The notes under the pieces are model-generated. The model ran no database searches. It worked only from the letters and a program-made list of their open reading frames with translations, and was not told the DNA's origin. A DNA stretch of 64,000 nucleotides from NCBI GenBank assembly GCA_945869265.1, contig CAMBOI010000005.1:1-64000 (forward strand), in the 5' to 3' direction. Made by a program: the position numbers and the translations under genes. Of the stretch, positions 36,780 to 45,307 are shown piece by piece (position 1 is the first letter of the stretch; each line of letters begins with the position of its first letter). This DNA is from an uncultured Prevotella sp. (GTDB lineage: Bacteria; Bacteroidota; Bacteroidia; Bacteroidales; Bacteroidaceae).

Positions 36780-39502
36780 CTTCCGCTGTTCTTCACCAAC
36801 TCCTTAACGGTCTGGTTGAAATCTTCAGAGGCGAGGAGTTGCTCGATGGTGAGGTGCATGCGATAGCGCCAATAGTGGCGTGGATTTGCCGGGATGTTGA
36901 TACGCTCCGCATCGGCATCGGCAAGACGCAGGTGCTCGTCGATAGACAGCCAATCTTGCAATGAGAGGAGGCAGAGCATGGAGGGACTCGTGAGATGGCG
37001 CGAGACAATCTCCTTGGCAAGCCATCCTGGGAGTGGATGAGGTGCTGCACCGCCACGATGGAGCATCGAGTTATAGTAGTCCTGTGTGCGCTCGTAGTCC
37101 TCGTCCCACCACTGGCGCAGTGTTGACATGTCGTGGGTGGAGATGGTGCATACCGAGCGGTAGGGATTGCGAGAGAGATGGCCGAAGCGTACTTTATCGT
37201 CCTTCGGCATCGACTGTATCTCCAGACTCAAGATGCGCAACTGGTTCATTACCCATGGCACGCAGTCGGGCACCATACCGAGGTCTTCGGCACATACAAG
37301 CATGCGTGTGGCTTGGGTGAGCTTGGGCATCTTCTTCATTGCCTCCTGATACCAGAACTGGTTGTTACGACGATAGAAATAGTCGTTGTAGAGACGGTTG
37401 AAGTTATACTTGTCATTGTCCCACAACTGCTCGTAGATAAAATCGAGCTGAACACCAATGCGTGGGTGGAACTTGTTCGGGTCCTTGTGGTCGCGCAGGA
37501 AGAGCACATCACTGATAAGGGCATACAATCCGTCGCGCAGGTCCTCATTCTTCATTCTACATTGGCTTTCCCTTCGGCCGCCGAACGTTGTTTCTTCATT
37601 CTTCATTCCCTTGTACCACGCTTCTACCTTGCGCTGGGTGTCGTATTCTGGCTTCATCTGATAGCGCTCGTCGTCGAGGCGGTCAAGGAACATTTCCTTC
37701 ACCTTGTCGGCATCCTCGTGGAATATGCGGTCGAGAGTCCAGTCGGTGATGAACGGACGGGTGTAGCGATCCTCGTCAAAGCGCAGTCCGTAGCCCTCTA
37801 TCTCTTCGCGGGTCATGCCGAGTGATGGTGCAAACTGACCTAACAGTCCGTGTACGGCATGTGAGGGAATCTCCCAAATACGGAAGAAACCGAGAACGTG
37901 GTCGATACGATATGCATCGAAGAACTCTGCCATCTTGCGGAATCGACGCACCCACCATGAGCATCCGTCGGCAAGCATGGCATCCCAGTTGTATGTTGGG
38001 AAGCCCCAATTCTGTCCGTTGGCAGAGAAGGCATCGGGTGGAGCACCCGCCTGTCCGTTGAGGTTGAAGTACTTGGGTTCTACCCATGCCTCCACACCGT
38101 CGCGACTGATACCAATGGGGATGTCGCCCTTGAGGAGCACACGATTAGCCTGTGCATAGCTATGGGCATCGCGCAATTGCGAGTCGAGTATATATTGGAT
38201 GAAATACCAATATGCCACGGCTTTGTATTCTTTTGTCCCTGCCTTGCTCATCATCTCGCGCTCATCGTCGGGCAGAGTATGATGGTCGGGCCACTGTGAG
38301 AATGTGGCGGTGCCGTACTTCTCGTGATAGAAACTGAAGGCAGCGTAGGGCACGAGCCATTCCTTGTTGTCGTCGAAGAACTTCTTGAATGTGGCCTTCT
38401 TGCTTGTTGCAGCAAACTCCTGTTCGAAGAGCAGGCGCAGGTATTCGCGCTTGGCATTGTTCACACGCTCATAGTCAATCTGAGGCAGTGCGTTCAGCTC
38501 CTTGCGCAGTGTCTCCATACGCTCCTTTGCCTCGGCATCTTTCAGTTCGGGCAGTTGGCGAAGGTCGGCATATTGAGGGTGCAGTGCGTATATGCTTATA
38601 CTGTTATATGGATAGGAGTCTGTCCATGTATTGGTGATGGTGGTGTCGTAGATCGGGAGTATTTGGATGACGCGCTGATTGGTCTTGGCAGCCCAGTTAA
38701 CCATCATCTTGAGGTCGCCGAAGTCTCCAACTCCGAAACTGCCTTCAGAGCGAAGTGAGAATATTGGCACAACGACTCCTGCGGCCTTCCATGCGAAGAT
38801 GGGGAAGAATGCGGTGTCGAGTTCATACACCACGCTCTCGCCTGCCTTGAGTTCGGGCAAGTCGATGGTGCGGTTGTTGCGTGTTTCCCATAGCGGGGTG
38901 TAGTCAATCTTCTCGTCAAGGGCAACAAATTTGAACTCTAATCGGTTGCTCTTCACCTTCTTGGCATCGATGACAGCCATCCACTCGTTGGGTGCAAACT
39001 CTTCCATCAGCAATGCCTTGGTGGATTCCCATTCGCCAAATGCCTTGCCCTCGCCCATGATGGCGAGACGCTCGGTGGAGCGCAGTTGTGGAGCCTTGGT
39101 CTTGATGACAATAGCCTGTGTTGAGGTAGTCTTCACGGGCTTGCTCTTGGCGCGCTTTGCCACGCAGTCGGTGATGGCTGAACTGTACATATAGGCATCC
39201 TCGGGGATGTCGTTCCAGTGGTCATACACTACGAAGGATTCCGACTTGGATGCAGACAGTCTTAGGATATGTGGCTGCAACTGCCATTCCTGGCGTGACA
39301 GCACTCCGTTTTTCTCTACACTGTAGAAATAGCTGATAATGTCCATGCCCTCTGGCGTGTTTACTCGGCAAGTCCATTCGCTGCCGTTTAAGGTGCTCAT
39401 CTTTTGTTGCACAACATCCATGGGGTTGTCACCCTTGACGAGGTTGACAACCAATTCTTCACCGAATACGGTATTGTACGATAGGTTTAAAAGTATTGTC
39501 AT
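36773..39502 (-). CDS. malQ: 4-alpha-glucanotransferase, GH77, with N-terminal starch-binding domains
   Basis: A 909-aa cytoplasmic amylomaltase of the long, plant DPE2-like type. Two CBM20-like domains occupy about 1-270 (LNLSYNTVFGEELVV; LAIMGEGKAFGEWESTKAL). The GH77 barrel then shows FSLRSEGSFGVGDFGDL, the nucleophile Asp in AYRIDHVLGFFRIWE, acid Glu in VCAEDLGMVPDCVPW and third Asp in TISTHDMSTLRQWW. It disproportionates maltooligosaccharides, releasing glucose. A 64-bp repeat element is inserted in frame (residues about 633-654), adding MKNEETTFGG... between WYKG and LRDGLYALISD. First gene of the leftward starch operon, with a LacI-type operator upstream. Confidence 0.93.
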   Translation of the reverse strand: MTILLNLSYNTVFGEELVVNLVKGDNPMDVVQQKMSTLNGSEWTCRVNTPEGMDIISYFYSVEKNGVLSRQEWQLQPHILRLSASKSESFVVYDHWNDIPEDAYMYSSAITDCVAKRAKSKPVKTTSTQAIVIKTKAPQLRSTERLAIMGEGKAFGEWESTKALLMEEFAPNEWMAVIDAKKVKSNRLEFKFVALDEKIDYTPLWETRNNRTIDLPELKAGESVVYELDTAFFPIFAWKAAGVVVPIFSLRSEGSFGVGDFGDLKMMVNWAAKTNQRVIQILPIYDTTITNTWTDSYPYNSISIYALHPQYADLRQLPELKDAEAKERMETLRKELNALPQIDYERVNNAKREYLRLLFEQEFAATSKKATFKKFFDDNKEWLVPYAAFSFYHEKYGTATFSQWPDHHTLPDDEREMMSKAGTKEYKAVAYWYFIQYILDSQLRDAHSYAQANRVLLKGDIPIGISRDGVEAWVEPKYFNLNGQAGAPPDAFSANGQNWGFPTYNWDAMLADGCSWWVRRFRKMAEFFDAYRIDHVLGFFRIWEIPSHAVHGLLGQFAPSLGMTREEIEGYGLRFDEDRYTRPFITDWTLDRIFHEDADKVKEMFLDRLDDERYQMKPEYDTQRKVEAWYKGMKNEETTFGGRRESQCRMKNEDLRDGLYALISDVLFLRDHKDPNKFHPRIGVQLDFIYEQLWDNDKYNFNRLYNDYFYRRNNQFWYQEAMKKMPKLTQATRMLVCAEDLGMVPDCVPWVMNQLRILSLEIQSMPKDDKVRFGHLSRNPYRSVCTISTHDMSTLRQWWDEDYERTQDYYNSMLHRGGAAPHPLPGWLAKEIVSRHLTSPSMLCLLSLQDWLSIDEHLRLADADAERINIPANPRHYWRYRMHLTIEQLLASEDFNQTVKELVKNSGRG
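37545..37608 (-). repeat. heptamer/hairpin repeat element inside malQ, in frame
   Basis: On the - strand, two AATGAAG heptamers are followed by a TTCGGCGGCCGAA palindrome and two AGAATGA heptamers. The AATGAAG heptamer is the same as in the intergenic element at 57961-58000. Here it is read through as about 21 codons without a stop, between two conserved MalQ segments. Confidence 0.7.
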
Positions 39503-39527
39503 AATTTGAATTGTTGTTATTTTGGTG

Positions 39528-39535
39528 CAAAATTA
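39528..39535 (-). promoter_or_regulatory. -7 box TAATTTTG for the malQ operon
   Basis: On the - strand TAATTTTGCACCAAAA matches TAnnTTTG with the CACC extension, 25 bases upstream of the malQ ATG. The centre of the LacI-type palindrome at 39586-39605 is 64 bp upstream of the box centre. Confidence 0.75.
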
Positions 39536-39571
39536 ATAAAAATATCTCAATAGGTCAACTATATGTTGAGG

Positions 39572-39616
39572 AAAAGCGAGAAAACTTGTGCAATCGATTG
39601 CGCAAATCTCGCTTTT
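39572..39616 (-). terminator. terminator of lacI-MFS with an operator in its loop
   Basis: AAAAGCGAG (39572-39580) pairs with CTCGCTTTT (39608-39616); on the - strand it comes 10 bases after the MFS stop and ends in CTTTTCC. The loop is the operator palindrome at 39586-39605. Confidence 0.65.
39586..39605. promoter_or_regulatory. LacI-type operator upstream of malQ
   Basis: TTGTGCAATCGATTGCGCAA is a 20-bp palindrome with one mismatched pair and the central CG typical of LacI-family sites. It matches the lacI/susC site at 42129-42146. Confidence 0.8.
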
Positions 39617-39626
39617 CTTGTCATTT

Positions 39627-40982
39627 TTACATTTCGTATAGCTCTTGCTTGGGATTAGAAGACTCCACTTGTTTAAGTGTGCGGTCCTTCACTCCAAAGA
39701 CACATATAGCACCGATGACAAGCAGTATGCCTGCCACCATAAGCATGTCGCACTGGCGACCGCCAATCAGTTGGAACACAATGCCTCCGAGGGCTGCTGC
39801 TGCAATCTGCGGAATACAGATGGTGCCGTTGAAGAGACCGAGATACACGCCCATGTGTCCGTAGCCCTCAAGGGCATTGGTGACGATAGCAAATGGCAGT
39901 GCCAGCATGGCTGCCCATGCGCAACCGATCATGAAATAGGGCACGAAGAGCAAGTACTGGTCGTGGATGAATGGAATCATGATGAAGCCCACACCGCCAA
40001 TCACGAGACTGAGACTATAGGCTATCTTGCGGTCATTGATCTGCGGGATGACCACTGCCCAAAGGACACTGCCGATGGCTTGTACGGCGAAGAGCACGCC
40101 CACCCAGTTGCCGGCATCCTGATAAGCGAGTGATGCGGTGTCGGTGGTGTCCCAGCAAGTCTCGGCAATGCCGCCGTTGGTGTATGTCCACATATACATG
40201 AAGGCAGCCCAGCAGAAGAACTGTACGAGTCCTACCGACCAGAATGCCTTAGGAGCATCCTTCAGAAGCTTGAACACGTTCACCTTCTCTTCATCGAGCG
40301 GTTTGTCAAGTCCATGATACTCAGCATATTCCTTCGGAGGCATCTCCTTCACCTTCATTGTGGTGTAGATGACACAGAGGATGAGGATGGCTGCACCGAT
40401 ATAGAACGAGTAGATGACGGAGTCGGGCACAACGCCCTTGGCTGCAACATTGCTTATGCCGAGGAAGGTGAAGAGGAAGGGGAACACGTAGCCCACTAAC
40501 GAACCGGCATTACACAGGAAGCTCTGGATAGAGTAGGCGAGGGCCTTCTGCTTCTCGTTGACCATGTCGCCCACAAGCATCTTAAACGGCTGCATTGCCA
40601 TGTTGATACTTGTGTCGAGGAACATCAGCGAGCAGAGTCCGAAGGTCATTGCCGTACTGATAGCCATACCAAACGAACCGGCATTGGGCAAAAGGCACAT
40701 CACGAGCACTGCCACTGCCGCTCCTAAAAATAAATAAGGTATGCGACGTCCGAATCGACACCATGTCTTGTCGCTCAGTGTACCCACAATGGGCTGCACC
40801 ACTATGCCCATCAGTGGCGGCAGTATCCAGAAATAACTCAGTGAATGAGGGTCAGCCCCAAGTGTGGCGAATATGCGTGAGATATTCGCACTCTGGAGTG
40901 CGTAGGCAATCTGCACTCCAAAGAATCCGAAACTGATATTCCACAGTTTCATAAAGGATAAATCAGGTCTTTGCTTTTTCAT
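39627..40982 (-). CDS. SLC45-like MFS transporter (maltose/maltooligosaccharide)
   Basis: A 451-aa, 12-helix major facilitator. Its start LSFMKLWNISFGFFGVQIAYALQ, then LPPLMGIVVQPIVGTLSDKT and RFGRRIPYLFLGA, are typical of the SLC45/GPH-like sugar:proton symporters found in Bacteroidetes starch loci. The second half shows CWAAFMYMWTYTNGGIAE and PFAIVTNALEGYGHMGVYLGLFN. It likely moves maltose or maltooligosaccharides from periplasm to cytoplasm, where MalQ acts. The gene follows lacI by 36 bases in the same direction and ends in the operator-containing hairpin before malQ. Confidence 0.9.
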   Translation of the reverse strand: MKKQRPDLSFMKLWNISFGFFGVQIAYALQSANISRIFATLGADPHSLSYFWILPPLMGIVVQPIVGTLSDKTWCRFGRRIPYLFLGAAVAVLVMCLLPNAGSFGMAISTAMTFGLCSLMFLDTSINMAMQPFKMLVGDMVNEKQKALAYSIQSFLCNAGSLVGYVFPFLFTFLGISNVAAKGVVPDSVIYSFYIGAAILILCVIYTTMKVKEMPPKEYAEYHGLDKPLDEEKVNVFKLLKDAPKAFWSVGLVQFFCWAAFMYMWTYTNGGIAETCWDTTDTASLAYQDAGNWVGVLFAVQAIGSVLWAVVIPQINDRKIAYSLSLVIGGVGFIMIPFIHDQYLLFVPYFMIGCAWAAMLALPFAIVTNALEGYGHMGVYLGLFNGTICIPQIAAAALGGIVFQLIGGRQCDMLMVAGILLVIGAICVFGVKDRTLKQVESSNPKQELYEM

Positions 40983-41018
40983 ATCTATTCATTCTTTAAT
41001 TTTTAATTTTTTAAAAAA

Positions 41019-42044
41019 TCACCTCGTCGTCCCCCTGATAATCAGTCTTGTTCTGACGATTCTTCTCTCCACCTTGTTGCGTGGGATTGTTCCCTCGACA
41101 TGACCGATAAGGATGTCGGCAGCCTCTTCGCCCACACGCTTGCCTCGCTGCTCCACAGTGGTGAGCATGGGGTCGCAGGCTATGGCACGCTGACCATTGG
41201 TGAATCCGCAGATGGAAATGTCGTCCGGCACTTTGAAACCCATGCGCTTGGCGGCATACATAATGCCTATGGCAGTGTCGTCGTTGACAGCGAAAAATGC
41301 ATCTGGGTGATTATCTTTTGTCAGCAGTTCGGGTGTTATTGCTTCTGCGTCAGAGCGATTGTCGCAGAAGAGAGCCAGCTTTTCGTCAAATTCAATCCCA
41401 TGACGCTTAAGGGCATCCTGATATCCGTTGAACCTGTTCTTGGATATTTCAAGAGTCATAGGCGAACCGAAGAAAGCTATTCTCTTACATCCCGTCTCAA
41501 TAAGATGAGACACGGCGTTGAATGCTCCCTGATAGTCATCCACCACCACTCGGTCGGCATTCACACCAGTGCAAATACGGTCATAAAACACCAATGGAAC
41601 ACCATTTTGCAAAAGTTGGTTGAAGTGGTCATACTTGGTTGTATCCTTTGCTTGCGACACGATGATGCCGCATACCTTATTCTCATAGAACGACTGACAT
41701 ATCTTCACCTCGCGTTCATATTTCTCATTACTTTGTGCAACCATGATGCGATAGTTCCTTGCCCTGGCCTCTTCCTCGATACCGGCAAGGACTGTGGAGA
41801 AATAGTAGTGGGCCAATTCGGGCACGATAACCCCGATAATCTTAGGCTGCATCACCTTGCTGTTGCGCAACGACTCTGCAAGGAAGTTGGGGAAAAAGTT
41901 GTGCTCCTTGGCATATTGCTGTATGGCACGCCGTTTCTCCTCGCTGATTCTTGGCGAGTCCTTGAGCGCTCTCGACACTGTTGCCACCGAGGTGTTAAAC
42001 TCGCGTGCAATGTCTTTCATTGTCAGTTGAACATTCTCTTTCAT
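41019..42044 (-). CDS. LacI-family transcriptional regulator of the starch locus
   Basis: A 341-aa regulator. The HTH is TMKDIAREFNTSVATVSRAL followed by the hinge helix region FFPNFLAESLRNSK, then a periplasmic-binding-protein-like sensor domain (IIGVIVPELAHYYFSTVLAGI, CGIIVSQAKDT, FAVNDDTAIGIMYAAKRMGF, TTVEQRGKRVGEEAADIL). It likely binds maltose or a maltooligosaccharide. The sites it probably reads are the three CGATTGCGCA palindromes in this window, including one in its own promoter region. It replaces the SusR-type regulator of the B. thetaiotaomicron locus. Its operators lie well upstream of the -7 boxes, which suggests activation rather than simple steric repression. Confidence 0.92.
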   Translation of the reverse strand: MKENVQLTMKDIAREFNTSVATVSRALKDSPRISEEKRRAIQQYAKEHNFFPNFLAESLRNSKVMQPKIIGVIVPELAHYYFSTVLAGIEEEARARNYRIMVAQSNEKYEREVKICQSFYENKVCGIIVSQAKDTTKYDHFNQLLQNGVPLVFYDRICTGVNADRVVVDDYQGAFNAVSHLIETGCKRIAFFGSPMTLEISKNRFNGYQDALKRHGIEFDEKLALFCDNRSDAEAITPELLTKDNHPDAFFAVNDDTAIGIMYAAKRMGFKVPDDISICGFTNGQRAIACDPMLTTVEQRGKRVGEEAADILIGHVEGTIPRNKVERRIVRTRLIIRGTTR

Positions 42045-42067
42045 CGTTATTGATTTGATTTCGTGAG

Positions 42068-42075
42068 CAAAATTA
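42068..42075 (-). promoter_or_regulatory. -7 box TAATTTTG for lacI
   Basis: On the - strand TAATTTTGCTCACG matches TAnnTTTG, 24 bases upstream of the lacI ATG. Its centre is 66 bp from the centre of the shared palindrome at 42129-42146. Confidence 0.7.
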
Positions 42076-42128
42076 TTGCTTTTTATTTATATACACGCAC
42101 AAACGTTTAATAATATTGCATTAAACTT

Positions 42129-42146
42129 TGCGCAATCGATTGCGCA
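42129..42146. promoter_or_regulatory. LacI-type operator shared by lacI and susC
   Basis: TGCGCAATCGATTGCGCA is a perfect 18-bp palindrome. It lies midway between the divergent -7 boxes: 66 bp centre to centre to lacI, 65 bp to susC. Confidence 0.88.
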
Positions 42147-42198
42147 GAGAAAATTGATGATTTATGTCAAAAAATGGATAAGATAAGCAAAGAAATCC

Positions 42199-42206
42199 TA
42201 CCTTTG
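42199..42206 (+). promoter_or_regulatory. -7 box TACCTTTG for susCDEF
   Basis: TACCTTTGCACCGAGAAA matches TAnnTTTG with the CACC extension, 82 bases upstream of the susC ATG at 42289; that leaves a leader of roughly 75 bases. Confidence 0.75.
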
Positions 42207-42288
42207 CACCGAGAAAAATAATTAATCCGGAAACAAGACCGAAAAAAGTTGAGTTTTCAATAACTAAAGTAATAATAAATAATAATGT

Positions 42289-45200
42289 ATGATGAAGCAG
42301 GTAAATTTTAGAATTCCGCTTAGAATGTTGGTCGTGCTATTCGGCCTCGTTCTTTCAATCGGTGCCTACGCCCAGATTACAGTCAAAGGACATGTAAAGG
42401 ACTCCGCAGGCGAACCGGTCATCGGTGCAACCGTAAGGGTTGCAGGTACTAACGGTGGTACGATTACTGACTTCGATGGTAACTTTACTATCAAAGCTGA
42501 GCAAGGTGCCACTCTTAACATCTCGTATATTGGCTACCAGCCCGCCAACGTGAAGGCTGCCGCCAATGTAGAAGTAATCCTTAAGGACGACGCCCAGGTG
42601 CTTGAGAACGTAGTCGTAATCGGTTATGGTCGTGCAAAGAAGAACGACTTGACTGGTTCGGTTACTGCCATCAAGCCGGATGAGTTGTCAAAGGGTATCA
42701 CCAACAACGCTCAGGACATGATGGTTGGTAAGATAGCCGGTGTGGATGTAGTCACAGCTGGAGGTTCTCCTGGTTCTGGAGCGACAATACGTATCCGTGG
42801 TGGTTCATCACTCAACGCTTCTAACGACCCTCTTATCGTTATTGACGGTTTGACCATTTCAAACAGCACTGCCACTGGTATGACCAACGTGCTCGCTATG
42901 GTTAACCCTAACGATATCGAAAGTTTCACTGTCTTGAAGGATGCTTCTGCCACAGCTATTTATGGTAGCCGTGCTTCTAACGGTGTGATCATTATCACTA
43001 CCAAGAAAGGCCGCACAGGCACAGCTCCTCAGATTAGCTACAACGGCGATGTGACTATTTCTACCATTCAGAAGAAATATGACGCTCTTTCTGGTGATGA
43101 GTACCGCGAGTTCATTAGTGGTATTGAGGGACTTGACGCTTCGAAGCTGGGCAGTGCCAACACAGACTGGCAAGACCAGATTTTCCGCACAGCCGTTTCT
43201 ACTTCACACAACATCTCTATTGGTGGCGGTTTGAAGAATATGCCATACCGCGTCAGTGCAGGTTACAACCTCTCTAATGGTATTGTCAAGACTTCTTGGA
43301 TGCGTCGTGCCAATGTTTCTGCCAACTTGGCTCCAACATTCCTCAACGACCACCTGAAGTTCAACATCACAGCTAAGTACATGAACGAGCAGAACCGCTA
43401 TGCTGACGCAGGTGGTGCTGTAGGCGCTGCTCTCAGCATGGACCCGACACAGCCGGTTTATTCAAACGACGAGACATCGAAGTTCTTCAACGGATACTAC
43501 CAGCCTGCTCAGGGAGCGAGCTTCTCTGACCCAGAGTGGAAGTACACCAGCAACCCTAACGCTCCACAGAACCCTCTGGCTCTTCTTGAGAACAAGGAGT
43601 GCAAGGCTAATGCCAACGACTTCACCGGCAACTTCGAGGTTGACTACCAGATTCATGGCTTCGAGGACCTGCACATCCACGCAAGCTATGGTGGACAATA
43701 TACGAAGTCGAAGCAGACAGACGTTATCTCTCCATATTCTTACAGCAACAACTACTATGGATGGGACGGCGAGACTCACTACAAAAAGTACAGCATCACT
43801 GCTAACGCTTACGCACAATACCAGCATGAGTTTGGTGCACACAACGTGGACATCATGGCAGGTGCCGAGGAAAGCCACTACCACAGTTCTGGCTACAACT
43901 TCGGTCAGGGAACAGATCAAAAAACTGGTGAGGCATACAAACCAAGTCTGCGCGAACAGACCGCTTGGGCTACACACAACACACTCGTTTCTTATTTCGG
44001 CCGTTTCAACTACACCTTGCTCGACCGCTACATGCTTACAGCAACAATGCGTGCCGACGGTTCTTCTCGCTTCGCTGATGGCAACAAGTGGGGTTATTTC
44101 CCATCAGTGGCTTTGGCATGGAAGATCAACAATGAGGCATTCCTGAAGGACGTCAACTGGCTCGACGAGTTCAAACTCCGCCTTGGTTGGGGTCAGACAG
44201 GTCAGCAGGATATCAACGGCGACTTCCGCTACACTCCGCTCTACACTATCAGCGACCAGTATGCCCAGTATCCTATCGGCGATCAGTACTACAACACCAT
44301 GCGTCCTTCTTCTTACAACCCAGACCTGAAGTGGGAGACAACAACAACATATAACGCAGGTATCGACTTCGCCGTTCTCCGCAACCGAATCACAATGAAC
44401 ATTGATGGTTACTATCGTGAGACAAAAGACCTCTTGAACGACGTGACCATTCCTGTTGGTACAAACTTCTCTTCTGTTCTTACAAAGAACATCGGAACAC
44501 TGAAGAACTACGGTCTTGAGTTCGCTATCAACGCTAAGCCTATCGTGACCAAGGATTTCACTTGGGACATCAGCTACAACGTTTCATGGAACCACAATGA
44601 GATTACCTCTCTTACAGGTGGCAACGGCGATGCAGACTACTACATCAAGACTGGTACCACGATCTCTCGCGGTAACAGTACTCAGATACAGGCAAATCGT
44701 GTAGGCGAGGCAGCTAACTCTTTCTTCGTTTACCAGCAAGTTTACGACGAGGCTGGCAAGCCAATCGAAGGCCTTTATGTTGACCGCAACGCAGATGGTA
44801 AGATAAACGAAAGCGACAAGTACTTCTATAAGAAGCCTGCTGCTGATGTTATTATGGGCTTCACAACCAAGTTCCTCTATAAGAACTGGGACCTCAGTGC
44901 AGCATTCCATGCCTCACTCGGCAACTACGTTTACTATGACCACCTGTCAAACCTCGGTGCAACAAGTGCTTCTGGTATCTACTACAACAGTGCATTCCAT
45001 AACACCTACCCAGAGGCTATCGCACTCGGATTCACAGGAACAGGCGCTACAGAGTACTATCTGTCAGACTACTTTGTACGTAACGCAAGCTACCTGAAGT
45101 GTTCAAACATCACACTCGGCTACTCTTTCAGCAAGCTCTTCAAGGAATTGTCAGGTCGTGTGTTCTTCAATGTACAGAACCCATTCTTCATTACGAAGTA

Positions 45201-45294
45201 CAAGGGTATCGACCCGGAAGTTTCAGACGGTGTTGACAAGAACCCGTATCCACGTCCATTGAGCTTCCAGCTTGGTTTAAATCTTAACTTCTAA
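42289..45294 (+). CDS. susC: SusC-like TonB-dependent starch receptor
   Basis: A 1001-aa protein: signal peptide (to about GAYAQ), carboxypeptidase-D-like domain (VKGHVKDSAGEPVIGATVRV), then plug with VVVIGYGRAKKNDLTGSVTA, IRIRGGSSLNASNDPLIVI and ATAIYGSRASNGVIIITTKK, and a barrel ending FQLGLNLNF. Length matches B. thetaiotaomicron SusC. It transports surface-generated maltooligosaccharides into the periplasm. First of four genes susCDEF, divergent from lacI. Confidence 0.95.
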   Translation: MMKQVNFRIPLRMLVVLFGLVLSIGAYAQITVKGHVKDSAGEPVIGATVRVAGTNGGTITDFDGNFTIKAEQGATLNISYIGYQPANVKAAANVEVILKDDAQVLENVVVIGYGRAKKNDLTGSVTAIKPDELSKGITNNAQDMMVGKIAGVDVVTAGGSPGSGATIRIRGGSSLNASNDPLIVIDGLTISNSTATGMTNVLAMVNPNDIESFTVLKDASATAIYGSRASNGVIIITTKKGRTGTAPQISYNGDVTISTIQKKYDALSGDEYREFISGIEGLDASKLGSANTDWQDQIFRTAVSTSHNISIGGGLKNMPYRVSAGYNLSNGIVKTSWMRRANVSANLAPTFLNDHLKFNITAKYMNEQNRYADAGGAVGAALSMDPTQPVYSNDETSKFFNGYYQPAQGASFSDPEWKYTSNPNAPQNPLALLENKECKANANDFTGNFEVDYQIHGFEDLHIHASYGGQYTKSKQTDVISPYSYSNNYYGWDGETHYKKYSITANAYAQYQHEFGAHNVDIMAGAEESHYHSSGYNFGQGTDQKTGEAYKPSLREQTAWATHNTLVSYFGRFNYTLLDRYMLTATMRADGSSRFADGNKWGYFPSVALAWKINNEAFLKDVNWLDEFKLRLGWGQTGQQDINGDFRYTPLYTISDQYAQYPIGDQYYNTMRPSSYNPDLKWETTTTYNAGIDFAVLRNRITMNIDGYYRETKDLLNDVTIPVGTNFSSVLTKNIGTLKNYGLEFAINAKPIVTKDFTWDISYNVSWNHNEITSLTGGNGDADYYIKTGTTISRGNSTQIQANRVGEAANSFFVYQQVYDEAGKPIEGLYVDRNADGKINESDKYFYKKPAADVIMGFTTKFLYKNWDLSAAFHASLGNYVYYDHLSNLGATSASGIYYNSAFHNTYPEAIALGFTGTGATEYYLSDYFVRNASYLKCSNITLGYSFSKLFKELSGRVFFNVQNPFFITKYKGIDPEVSDGVDKNPYPRPLSFQLGLNLNF

Positions 45295-45307
45295 TTTTTG
45301 ACAGAAT

